A stretch of DNA of 64,000 nt from Gordius sp. MW1 (lineage: Eukaryota; Nematomorpha; Gordioida; Gordea; Gordiidae), in assembly GCA_964036665.1 (NCBI GenBank), contig OZ038530.1, positions 8,074,501-8,138,500 of the forward strand, read 5' to 3'. Of the stretch, positions 1 to 11,538 are shown one piece after another. How positions within the stretch are numbered: position 1 is the stretch's first letter; each line of letters opens with the position of its first letter. The notes under the pieces are model-generated. The model searched no databases. It saw only the letters and a list, made by a program, of their open reading frames with translations, and was not told where the DNA came from. A program made the position numbers and the translations under genes.

Positions 1-337
1 AATTGCCATTACTACCTCCAAAACACAATTTACTTGGATAGATTATTTATCGCCCCTTATAGTAAATCGATAACCTTTCAATTTTTTTTATATTACCTAT
101 TTATGGAGAGAAGGTATAAATGATCGAAAAAAATTGATATATATATTATTCGTGTTAAATTATAAAATGGTTAAGAAGGTATTTAAGCAAATTTGGTCCC
201 CTAAAGCTTTTGGAGCCTGGGGACATGGCAATGCATACTAATAGTAATAACACATTGCAGAAAAACTGCAATTTTTTATACTAATTATTATTTCACTTGT
301 AAGTAAACCTTATTAAAATTAATTATGATGTTTTCAG

Positions 338-1276
338 CGAGGTGGGCCAGGATGAGCAAAAATGAGCTGCCAGGTTTAGTCATTGAACTAACGTTTTAAA
401 AAATTTACTAAGTTGTTTAAAAATCTGTATATTTTGACTCTATGACTTTAAAGTTTCTTATTTTTGTTTACCTTTAAATTTACAATACTACATATGGTTT
501 GTTCAATTTATTTTAATATACTTTATTGTAGATGTCATTATATCATTCAGCCATGACCTTAAACATCAAGGAATAATTTTTAAATGTGATCTAAAAATGT
601 CTCAAGAATTAACCTTCACGTATAACAAGGTAATTATTGTCTATTCTCTGCTTTCGCGAATACTATGTTAATTAAATGCTATATTATTTGAGGCCATTTC
701 TAGGGAAACTATTTAATTGCTACGATTTGCAATTGAAATCTTTAGCATTAATGTTAAATTACTATTTCTATTTGTTAAATTTGTAAAGATATACTGGTTA
801 TACGAAAACACATTGATCGAAAATTGGAACGAAAACACGCTTCATATTTTTAAGCCAGTATGTAAAAAGAAGGGAGTTTACACTTGTCAGGGCACAGCGT
901 CTATTACCTACAAAAATTATTGTACCGTCATCCATTTCAAGAAAAGCATAAATTTTGATATAGATTGTAAACATCGTGAATTTATTAATAATTAAAATTA
1001 ATTTCGTATTTAGGTTTAGATGATAGCAAGTCATCTCTGGAGCTATATATTCTGTATGGGCTCAGTTGTTTCTCCTTATTAATTACCTTTGTTGTAATTA
1101 GCTACAGTTACAACAGATATTGTGAGTTTGACTTATTCAATATCTCTAACATATATATTAATTGATTAAATTCATTTATACTTATTTCATTTGTATTTAC
1201 AGATTCAAATAGGAGAAAAGCCCTACCACCGCGGGAATACATAATGACAACAGATCTTTACAAATATGATTATTGA
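338..1276 (+). CDS. Ig-domain single-pass membrane protein (3' part of gene)
   Basis: Five exons can be joined with consistent GT-AG splice sites and phases: 338-373, 532-629, 789-966, 1014-1121 and 1203-1276, ending at TGA. Together they give 163 codons before the stop. The second and third exons form an Ig-like fold: a first Cys in IIFKCDLK, a Trp in KIYWLYEN, then a GVYTCQGTAS motif like the classical YxC. The fourth exon encodes a hydrophobic stretch (LYGLSCFSLLITFVVISYSY) that reads as a transmembrane helix. It is followed by a short basic cytoplasmic tail ending in tyrosines (DLYKYDY). The protein is therefore probably type I, with the Ig domain outside the cell. The 5' exons, signal peptide and start codon were not found and may lie before the window. 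The family (basigin-like or another cell adhesion molecule) cannot be settled from this piece. Confidence 0.68.
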
Positions 1277-2438
1277 TTAAGAAAACGCATGTTGGTTTCC
1301 AAAAATTTATTATAAAAAATATAATGAAATTTGTTTAAATTATACATGTAAATCACCAATCGGACCGATGTCTTCCTTTAAAAATGTGTCTAAAAGCTAA
1401 TTGAATAATCTTTAATTTGACCATATTAAAATTACAATTCTTGTAAAGAATTAATCTACATTAATTTTTATAGTCCTTAAAGTCCAGGCAAGCATTTTCT
1501 CCCCCTAAACAAATTTTTTAATACGACAGAAAAAAAGAGTTTAGAATATCTTTTTATTGACATATTTCATATTTAACAGTAAATATTTTGTGTCTATTAT
1601 CATTCTCTTTTTTATTCTGTTTAGCGTGCAACAAAAAATGTAGATCCATTAAAGACGGCATTTTTATTAAAATTTTTATTTGTGCTGTTATCTAAAAATA
1701 GGATCAATAACAATGTTAAAAAAGAAGACTGGAGCTTACAATGAGAGAATTAAATTACCTACTTCCTTTTATTTTTGAAAATTAACTTAGGGAAGATTAA
1801 GGTAATTAGATGTAAATTCCCAATGCGCTCTAAGAAAAACGATCTCTGGAAAAATGTTCTCAAGGTCTATTTCTATGTTAACAAAAAATTGGAGGGGAAA
1901 AAATAAATTGACCTTAGAAAAGCATATTATCTAAACATTTTTAAGTGCCTATATTTAATCTGCTACATATTTCGACAACTAAAATTACTTTATTATAAGT
2001 AATTTTATATTTAAATAATCGGTTATAAATGACAAATGTAACTTGACCGTCATGGAAATTAAGCATAAAATCTACTTACGATCATTTTAAAGCATTCTGC
2101 TTGTTTTGGTTCAGCATATCAATAAAAATATAATTATTCTAAAATACAACTATAGGAAACTAATTGGATGGCTACTTTTATTCCACTACGACTATACTAA
2201 CCCCTTTTGCGAACAAAGTATATTGTACACATTATTTAGATTTTGTGGATTTAAGTGCTCAGTATAGTACTCAAATGCTTATGAAATAATTTAATGTCAA
2301 TTAATTAAATTATTTGCTCAGTATTTAATTCATTTGTTAAGTTTTAATCAAAAGTTGTTCACTAAATTAATAGTTACGTTAAATTGGTTTAAAAATGAAT
2401 GATATGTACTCAAGCGGGAGCAATCTTAAGGGCTAAGT
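1277..2438. other. Non-coding AT-rich stretch
   Basis: No reading frame with protein-like composition, no terminal repeats and no RNA gene were recognised. The beginning is presumably the 3' untranslated region of the Ig-domain gene. Confidence 0.5.
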
Positions 2439-3579
2439 CTAGAGAGGTCTGCATGGGCCGAAATTTTAGGTTCAGGCCCGGCCCATACCTGCACAAATAT
2501 AATTTTTTACCCCGCACCGGGCCCGCAAAAAAAACAAAAGTCGCATCAGGTCCGCACGATTAAAAACAAGTCTACGGTGTTTCAAAATTATTTATTTGTA
2601 TAAAAACCATTTATATTGTTCAAAAAATAACTTAGCTTTAGCATATAAAATCGGGTTTAATCAAAAATTATAATTTAATATAGCCATTTAAAAAATATAA
2701 GAATATCTGTTCCACCAGGTAATAATTTTGTTCTTTTCTATAAAGCAACTTGCTATACTGAATGGGCGTACACTCGCAGCACTGGTGGCCGGAACTAACA
2801 AAAACTGAATAAGCTAATTTGGTTAAGTTTGGTATCATAAATTGGTGTCATAAAATTACAGCTAGCTGATCATCTTTAGGTGTTAGATTTAATTTAAGAT
2901 AAGTATTAAATTCGTTGAAATCTTCGATCTTATCCGTTTCATCATCCTCCGTAATAGAGATATCCATATCTGCCCCAATAGATAATTGCTTAGTGTTGCA
3001 CACCTGAACTAAATTGCTCATCGGTGGACGCCTTATGCAAGAAGAGCCAGGATCTTCCTGCATGGATTTCTTTAAAAATTCTGTTACCGTAGTTTTAACG
3101 AAGCTTCCTTTATCTTAGGATAGCATTGCGAAACTTAGGAACAAGAAAGGTTCATATTTTATGATAAATACGTAGAAGATGGAAACAAATTTGGGATTTT
3201 TAAAGAGGTATAAAAGGGTAATAATTTGCTTCTCAATAATTGAGTTTTCATAAGGTGAAAGCATATTAATTAATAGCATGATATTCTTTTTGGAAATGCA
3301 TTCAAGTTTTTCCATTAAATCATTGCCAGATAAAAAACTACTTATTTCATCATACACATGCAAACTTTTTAAAATAACGATTTTTGGGTTCCAGCAGATT
3401 TTTGTTCGAAAAAATAAAAAATTTATCGACAAGCTAATAAGTGCATTTTTTGTTTCTATATTTAATTATAGTATAAAGCTAAATAAATTCATATTTTTTC
3501 ACTTATCAAAGCCCAAGCCCGGCTCGCACTTTTTTTATTGCTCGATTTTAGGCCCCGTCCGGCCCGTGCAGACCCCTAG
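2439..3579 (-). mobile_element. Degenerate hAT DNA transposon
   Basis: The ends form an imperfect terminal inverted repeat: CTAGAGAGGTCTGCATGGG at the left and, read from the other strand, CTAGGGGTCTGCACGGGCC at the right. Just inside are GGGCC-rich subterminal repeats, a layout common in hAT elements. The minus strand carries decayed transposase between the ends. No clean 8-bp target duplication is visible (flanks GGCTAAGT and TGGTAACC), which fits an old copy. Confidence 0.6.
2848..3440 (-). pseudogene. hAT transposase fragment
   Basis: Two minus-strand frames carry weak hAT transposase similarity. The upstream one (3432-3115) contains CWNPKIVILKSLHVYDEISS, resembling the RWNS..ML..L segment of the hAT RNase-H-like domain, followed by a helical stretch ending in LYLFKNP. 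The downstream one (3063-2848) is acidic and could correspond to the linker before the C-terminal dimerisation region. Frames are broken between them and no catalytic triad can be assembled. It lies between the terminal repeats of the 2439-3579 element, which supports the call. Confidence 0.5.
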
Positions 3580-6121
3580 TGGTAACCATAACTTCAGAGT
3601 ATCCTTTACAAAAAAAAATTTTTCTATAAACAAAGAAAATCCTACTTAGTACAGGATAAAGCATCAATTTAAAATAGTTAAAATATTATCTATAAAATGT
3701 GGGCGCTAAATCAAATTAATACTAAGTATTTTTTTAATATTAAGGAATTTTTTGACATTTCTCTGAGCACATTAAAAGATTTATGAGCCTTTTAGAAATT
3801 TTCAAATTTTTAACATATTTATTAAGCATTTTTAATTATTTAATCAGCAATTAAATAACATTCTTTTTTTATACAATCGATAATAAATCATTAGAAAGTA
3901 ATTATAAAATATATATTTATTTTTTAAAAAAACTTAAAGCACCTTAAGACCGAATATTAAAAAAATGAATTCTATCAAGGTAATAACTAATCGACTATTT
4001 TAAGTTTTTAATTTTTATTTATAAATATTTACTTATAATATTTCCTGGGAGTTTTGTTGAAAAATTTTTTCATTATTTTTGCAACATATAGCTTTATAAA
4101 TAATTTGTACTCTTAATAATAACTTTTATTTTAATTTTGAATTAATTTAATAAGGAAAAATTCTCATTAAAGTCAGGCAAATGCAACAGGTGATGGGCTT
4201 GAAAACAAATTGCTCTCACCGAGATTCAAACTCGCTCATTTAGCTATCTTTGTTAATTATAATCAAGAATTATGGTTAAAAAGATCCTGGAATTTATAAG
4301 ACTAAAACCAATTTACGCAGCTAATGTGTTACAAATGACGAATGTCATTTAAATTTGGTGTGAAATGAATTTTAATGGTCAAATTAAATTGATTAATGAT
4401 AAATTACTAGTTTTCCATGTAACTCCTTCAATAAATTATAACCAATATGGCAGAATATATATATAATAGTCCGGAGTGTAGATGGCACCATATATATCTA
4501 AAAAATGTTATTATTTCTATTCCATTAGTTAAAGTACATAACCATCAGGTATAGCATAATTTCCTGTATTCTTATATGTCAAAATACATATTTTTCCATA
4601 TGCTGTATGTTTTCTTTTCCTGAGTTTTAATTTTAATGTAGTTTTATTAATTAATGGCCGCTATAGGGGAATTCTTTGCGATCAAAGGCGACAATGTTTG
4701 AGGCGCATCATCTGCGTGTACTCTAACTAAGCTCGTAAAAACGTGCGTTAACTCACTTTAATTTTTTTCAACAAAATGATATAGAGAAATTAAATTTGTA
4801 CCATTTTTGGTTGTATTCACTTGGTTTGGAAAAGTGGCTGAGAACAAACCAAAGATTTTTTAGTCTGATGAAGTTTAGGCTACCTCTAGGCTTAGTCGAG
4901 ATTTGAAAAATAGACCAGAATTTTAGTAAACCAAAATTTGCAGCCGTTTTTACAACACTGGTTTCACATTATATCGATTACATCCGTTTTCTAGCGAGGC
5001 GAATTTTAATAAGGGAAAGGGGTTCACATAAACGCGAATAAATTTAAACATAGAGGTGAAACAAAAACAAAAATAATTTAATATACCTATATATAAAACT
5101 TTAATCTACATGACTATATAACTATTTTTCACTAAATATTAAAAATGCCGTGGCAATATAGCCTCAAAAAGGCTTTAATTGGGCATTTTTGCACCTTCAA
5201 CCTCGTTTATCTAGTAATTGTGAAAAAAAAACTAAAAACAGATTATTTTTCAGCGCAAAATTCTCTATCAGAATTTTGGGTCTGATTGCAGGATGTTTTT
5301 TTTGTAGACCTATGTTATTTGTGCAAAATATTATTTTCTGTGTTTTTTGTGGATTAGAAGCAGATTATGATATGGCCGAATTTGGTGTAGCCGACTCTTA
5401 TTGATCTCGGACGAGTGACCTTAATCAATTTAAGTTTAAGACAGCTATGTCAGGAAAGTATTTCAATCTTTATTGAATGGCTCGATATTTTATATTATAT
5501 AAATGTTGGCTCATTTTTATAATATCATTTATTAAACTAATAAATATTATTATTTTAATATAATTTAATATTTTTATTTACTTTCCTTGACTTATAAGCC
5601 AAATTAAAATAATGGACTATTGGTCAATTTTTATACATTTGGTTTCTTTATTTAAGTATAATATTTGATTTTAAGATTTTGGTTAATTTGTAATTTTTAT
5701 TAACATTTTTCGCCTGCGGTTAAAATAAGTCTTAGGTTTTATAGTACTTGTCTTATTAACAGACATCGCCAGATGTAATTTATTTTAAAATTAGCAAACA
5801 TGAATTTAAGCATAATTTTTAATTTGAAATCCACTTGCTTAATTATTAGCTCTAATAAAGGTAAATTCATAAAGTAAGGTTAATTTAATTAAATATTTAT
5901 TTTATAAAAGTTTAGGTAACTTTAAAAATGCTAATTTGAAAAAATTGGCACGGGAGCAATAATATGGCAAATTTGTTTTATTAAATAACTCCCTAATCCG
6001 ATCTATTTTATCATAGACATATCTTCGATCGGATATTATTTAACGTTTATATATTTGATAGTTTACTTAGCGTGCAGGCCAAGGGCAATGTAAACAAACT
6101 ATCGCTTACTCTTCATTGATA
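3580..6121. other. Intergenic AT-rich region with one dispersed repeat
   Basis: About 2.5 kb without a recognisable gene. Around 4203-4235 is a sequence resembling a tRNA B box on the minus strand (GAGTTTGAATCTCGG), probably a SINE scrap because no cloverleaf can be drawn. 5123-5325 is a repeat listed separately. The last few hundred bases should hold the promoter and 5' untranslated region of the EXT2-like gene; no specific element was identified. Confidence 0.45.
5123..5325 (+). repeat. Dispersed repeat, copy 1 (second copy at 61124-61330)
   Basis: The segment starting TATTTTTCACTAAATATTAA and including GCCGTGGCAATATAG is repeated at 61124-61330 in the same orientation with moderate divergence and small indels, through to TTTTGTAGACCT. 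Neither copy encodes a convincing protein. The second copy directly adjoins the GCATAGCAATTAAT end of the composite repeat, so this may be part of a larger mobile element. Confidence 0.65.
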
Positions 6122-9100
6122 ATGTTTGCCCAATTTAAATCGCCATCTTTTATCGTCATGATTTTTCTTATGACTTATACTTTACCGCTCTTAATTACAC
6201 ATGCTTCAAATTATTATAATAACCAAATTAAATATAGGAATTCTAGAAGGCTTCATGAAGCTGATAACTTTGCAGATCCATTTTTGAATGAGCCAAATAA
6301 AAAGGGGAACGCTGAATTTGAATTCAAAGAATTAGGTGTTCAGAACGAATATTACGTTCAAAAAATTCCTGCTGACCAATTACCAAAATTTAATAATTAT
6401 GATGACGATTATGCTCCCCATGATAATCCAGACTCATTTTATCCACAGCCACCGGAAGAAATTAAGAAAAAGAAATTGCGCTTCGATGACCCCAAGTTAT
6501 TATACCGAAACGTGAATGCAAAACTCAAAAGCGACAATTGCAATCATTTCGATTGTTTTGATATTTATAAATGTCATAAACTCTCAAATTCTATCCCTTC
6601 CGGCATTCACGGTCAAGAATCTCTAGCTTACACTAAAACAAATGTTATATTTCTGTCCATATTCATTTACGGCTTAAAACCCTATGTTAGCAATTCTATG
6701 GGCGCCTGGCCGATTGAGACCTCACACCTATATGGTGCACTCAAAAAAGATATTGAAAATTACAATATGAGATCTGACACGGCGGTAAAATTGCGACTAA
6801 CTAGAAATCCCGATGATGCTTGTTTATTCATACCCGACCCAAGTTATACTCTGAACATGGCTCGCATCAGGAATGAAAATATGTGGAAATCATTCGTCAA
6901 TTCGTTAACCTCGTTATCATTGTAAGCTTTTAAATTTAATAAATTAAAAGTAAGATTTTAAAAATTGACAAGTAATAATTGATTTAGGCAGGGATATGTA
7001 GAGAGAGGGAATTTCTATTCCCTTTAAACCAAAATTGTTTAAAAATATTATGGCCACCAAATTTTTAAACCCCTATCTTCTCAAATTTCCTCACTGCCAT
7101 CCCGTGAATGTGACGAATTTTGTATAAAAATTTTGCATTAAAAACCATGCGATTACACCGTTTTTTATACAATGCGATAAATATTGCAGTTTTATATTTT
7201 ACAATAAAATTTTCATACATTTTAAATCATTAAAATAACCAATTATTAATTTAGTTTAAATACATTTTAAATAATAGCCTCCTGATTTGAGAATTTCATA
7301 CTTTCAATCATAAATACTATTTTATAGCGTAATTTCTTTATGAACTTATGTGTGTTTTTAGAAATGTGTTAACATTATAGTATTCACCTAGGATTTACTC
7401 TTTGTTAATTTAATAAAAACTAAAATGTATAGGCCTTTTCAGATTGTTCTTTTATACATATTCATAGTTGGAACGAAGGCACAAATCATCTGATTTTTAC
7501 CATGACTCCGCCACCATTTTCAAAGACAGAAGAGATGCATTCAAGCTTTCAAAAGGCAATTATTGCTGGATCTTATTTATCAAAATCTGGTGATGGTAAC
7601 ACCTTAAAACAGCGGCAAGGTTTTGATATAATGATACCACAAACAAGTATTGAAACTAACATAGAAACCAACGACAAGCCTACTGCTATCAAGTATTCCC
7701 ACGATCTTACTATTTATTAAATATTCTATTTAAATTAAAAGAAAAGTGGTTAGCCATACTGAATGCTAATGTAAATGTGGCCTAATAGCCAACTTTGGCA
7801 CGTTTATAAGCGTGACTACAATTTCTGGCTTACTAAAATATGATCGTTGATGGGCTAATAGTGAAATGTATGCCTTGCATAATCGACGTAGTGAATATCA
7901 ATTTTTAATACGTTTTACTGACAAGTTTATAGGTCAACCCATAAACAGTCAAAATGCCTTACTTAAAAATGCAATCACAAAAAGATTTTTAGAAATACAC
8001 ATGCCTACGTCTCTATTACATAATCTTTTGTGACTTGCAGTGTCCAATCCTTACCCAATATAATTTCCACACTGTTAACACATACCAATTTTAAGTTTTT
8101 TTTATAACCCTTATTGCGGCAAGTTTTAAATCATTGATGCAGGACTCCTTTTCACGCGTCACATTTGTTTCAAATCTAATCAGATGAGAGTGTCTGTTTA
8201 TAATATGAAGCATAATCTCATATTAAATTGCTATGCTCTTAGCGTTAAGGGGGAGATATGTTTTGTAGCATAAAAATGGTTATCTTGTACGGTTCCAAGC
8301 TCTTTTTTAATTTTAAAAATTAATTGTTTAAGAATTAATAATTAGGCTGCACAAATTATAAAGTTGACTAAACGGATGAAATCATATAATTTAATAAGGG
8401 ATATTTTCGAAATATAATTCAAAATTATTTAAATCTCAATTAGTCACCAAATGGCATAGCACTGCTAATAAGGCCTAAAATGATTACCCCTTTACAAATA
8501 ATTTTAATTCTAAAATATGTTATATCACAAGCTTTGGTTTATTAATTTGCATTTTATCCTCTTGGTAATATGGTTTAAGCATTAATACAGATCCTGCATA
8601 TCCTCTGAAATAACGTTTTTACTTAATAAATATGATATAAAATCTTAGTTGAAAATCTAAATTGCTATTATGTACATTCTATCTTCAGTGTCAAGAAATG
8701 GCTACTCGTTAGCGCTCAACTCAATTTGCCATCTAAATACTTTAAAATACTTCAAACATTGAAGGAAAAGCTTCCATACACTTTTGCTGCTTTACTTGAC
8801 ACAACTAGGTGCGATTCTAGTAAATACTTTGAACTTTCCAATTTGCAAAGATGTCACGAAAATATAGTTTACCAATATCCACAAGTCCTAGAAGTTAGTA
8901 ATCATAGCAAGCATGCATATGTAATATTCTAGCTAACGCAAATTTAGAAATCGCATTTTTGCCTCATTCTCCCAAACACATATCAGGCCAATTGGGACTT
9001 AATGCAGACTCTTAAGCAGGGCTGCATACCTGTTATTATGGCTGGCGACGTACTATTGCCATATGTTGGATATCTTGATTACACTAAGTATATTTAATAT

Positions 9101-11538
9101 TTTATAATTTATTAAAATAAATTTTATCCTCACTACTTTATTTAATACATCGACATCCATATTTTTTATGTTCTAATGGCAGCAGCGTTGTCATATATGT
9201 ATATGTAGCAAAAAAGGGTCAAATATAAAAACATCTTAATTCGCATTTTGTATAATTAACTTTTCTTAATAACTTTAACGCTGAATTGCTGGATTAGTAA
9301 ACTTATTTTAACACCCATTTTTCCTGCTTAGTTTAGTAATGTCCCTTAATTATATAGATTTTCAGTAATGATAGCAGAAAATGACTTCAAAGATATTGGT
9401 GGTATTTTGAAAAGTATGAGCGACGAAGAAAAAGAACTTATGCGCAAAAATGGTGCTGCTGCATATAAAAAACATTTCGCCTCATTTTCACCCATATTTC
9501 TAACAACAATTGAAATTATGGCTTTACGAATCTTTCCTTATCTAGATAGAAGAAATGATAATCAAAAAGTAAACTTTAATTCCTCTTTATGTAGTTAGAG
9601 ATATAGTGTTAGTGCCAGATTTAAAAGTGTTGTTTTCTTTATTTTAAATTAGATGAGTTGTGATCTCTGAATTTTAAAGTTTTTTTAAACTTAGACATTT
9701 TCTATATCACCCATCATACCGTTAACAACCTCTTCGTCCCATGCTAACGATGGAATAACGATTATTCTAAGCCACAACGGAAGACAAAGTGTGCTATTTA
9801 GCAACATTCAAATTATTCAGTCATGGATTACCACTGTTACATTTAACAATCCAAAAAAATATGGCGCATCGCAATCACACGCTTCAAGGAAATTAGTTAA
9901 GATGGAGCAAATGATAAAAAAGATAGTTATCTTGTGGAATTATGCACAATCACCTCCGCCAACCGTACTTTGGCCAAAAATTGATGTACCATTACAAGTA
10001 TTAAAATATTATTAATAGTTGTTTGCACCATGCTCACATAATCTATTATTATTAATCTTTATTCCTAAATTATGAGTGTTGTTTGCGTCCATATCTAAAT
10101 CGTTAAGTTTATAACTTGAAATTTGGTCTAGCTTTGATTCAAATGAACACCTCTTATTTTTCGCATGCTATGAATTCCTTACATCTATTTATCTCATATT
10201 TACTATATAAATCCCAAGTAAAAAATAGAGAGCATTAATATTGGATTATATCATTTTAAACAATGTCATAATTTGCCCACTTTTTTTAATAGGCATAATA
10301 ATAGGTCGATTACTAAAACCATCGGTCTTAAAGGTTATTTGATGCAACGATACAAATCTTATTTACGTTTAAAATGCGAATTATATAGATTATAATGAAC
10401 TTTTTTTAAATTGCCTAATACAGATTGTGCGATCGGGTCATAAGATAGATGCCTCACACTATGCACTAATTAAATTAATGAAAGCCCAAAATATCATTAT
10501 TGACACGGACTGTGTTTGGAGTATAGATGACGCGATAGAACAGCTTGACCCAAAATCGATCATATTTGGTTACGAATTATGGAAAATAAATCCAAACTCA
10601 GCCATAACTTTTCCTACTAAATTACGACTGTGGAATGGCCAAGAGCAGTCGTATAAATTAATGTCGCTTCCAATCAGCGATGAAATAAACGAATGCAGTC
10701 CTCAAAACAATTTATTAAACTTAACTTGTGATTTTGTCACACCCAACACCATACATCTTTACCCAACTTCCCCCATTTTTACGGGAACTCTTATGTATAG
10801 TCGGGTATTAAACTTCTATACATAACATTTGTAATCATTTAGCCATTAGTAAATGAACGGTTATAATTAATGATTTATTAATAGTGGCAAGATAAATTAT
10901 AAAATATGTATATCATGTTAGATAAAATTGTGTCGGAAATATTCTTTTTTTATAGTTTATAAGTTGTAAATAGTCATGAGTTTAATTTTAATTTCAGAAA
11001 ATTCGATTAGTTCATTTGTTTAAAAGATTGATTGTCATAAGAAGGTATGATGTTAAAAAAGATGATATAATTAAAAATTACCAATATTCATTCAATAGAT
11101 TTATTGAGTTTCTTTAAATACTCAATATAGGCTGTGAATTATTCCATTCTATTTTATAAAGGTTTATCATTATCGCATGTTAAATGACCTGTCCCCAAAG
11201 ATAGAGAAATATCTTGAACAAAACCCAATTTGTTTTGACATTGTATTGAATTACAAAATATGTAATGACTCGACATCACCAGGAATTGAAGTAAAATTAA
11301 CTTAACAATGTTAAACCAATATATATATTTAAAACTTAATATAATATAACATGGTGTTTACTATTAGGTGAAAAAGATTGCTTATGATTATTACATATCG
11401 GAAGATCTTTATAACGAAACATTCAAGGATACGAATCAGCAACTAAAGCAGCGCTATAAATGTGTCCTTGATCTTCGTTTATTTTTCACAGATATCCCTA
11501 AAATGCATAATATTGTTTACAAACTTGTTAACGAATAA
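6122..11538 (+). CDS. EXT2: Exostosin-2-like glycosyltransferase (EXT2 family), nine exons
   Basis: Nine exons join with matching phases: 6122-6921, 7468-7692, 8689-8893, 8948-9087, 9358-9568, 9695-9997, 10424-10804, 11162-11290 and 11368-11538, giving 854 residues. The first ATG at 6122 is followed by a hydrophobic anchor (about residues 10-28), as expected for a type II Golgi enzyme. The GT47 exostosin domain follows: CNHFDCFDIYKC, DDACLFIP, WNEGTNHLIF, RQGFDIMIP, YQYPQVLE and GCIPVIMAGD...LPY. The C-terminal GT64 part shows GITIILSHNGR, IVILWN, LWPKIDVPLQ, an IIIDTDC motif where the family has a metal-binding DxD, and FGYELWK. EXT2 works with EXT1 as the heparan-sulfate co-polymerase in the Golgi. 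LWPKI.VPL and the domain order favour EXT2 over EXT1. It is longer than human EXT2 (about 718 residues), with an acidic N-terminal stem and a roughly 30-residue insertion after IIQSW. Sequence is very diverged, so activity is not assured. Confidence 0.85.

Noticed and set aside
717..788. Upstream part of the open frame 717-995 as coding
   Set aside because: The AG at 787-788 is the acceptor that keeps the Ig domain in phase; the preceding bases are intron.
6116..6121. TTG at 6116 as start of the EXT2-like protein
   Set aside because: An ATG in the same frame lies two codons later at 6122; animal nuclear genes normally start at ATG.
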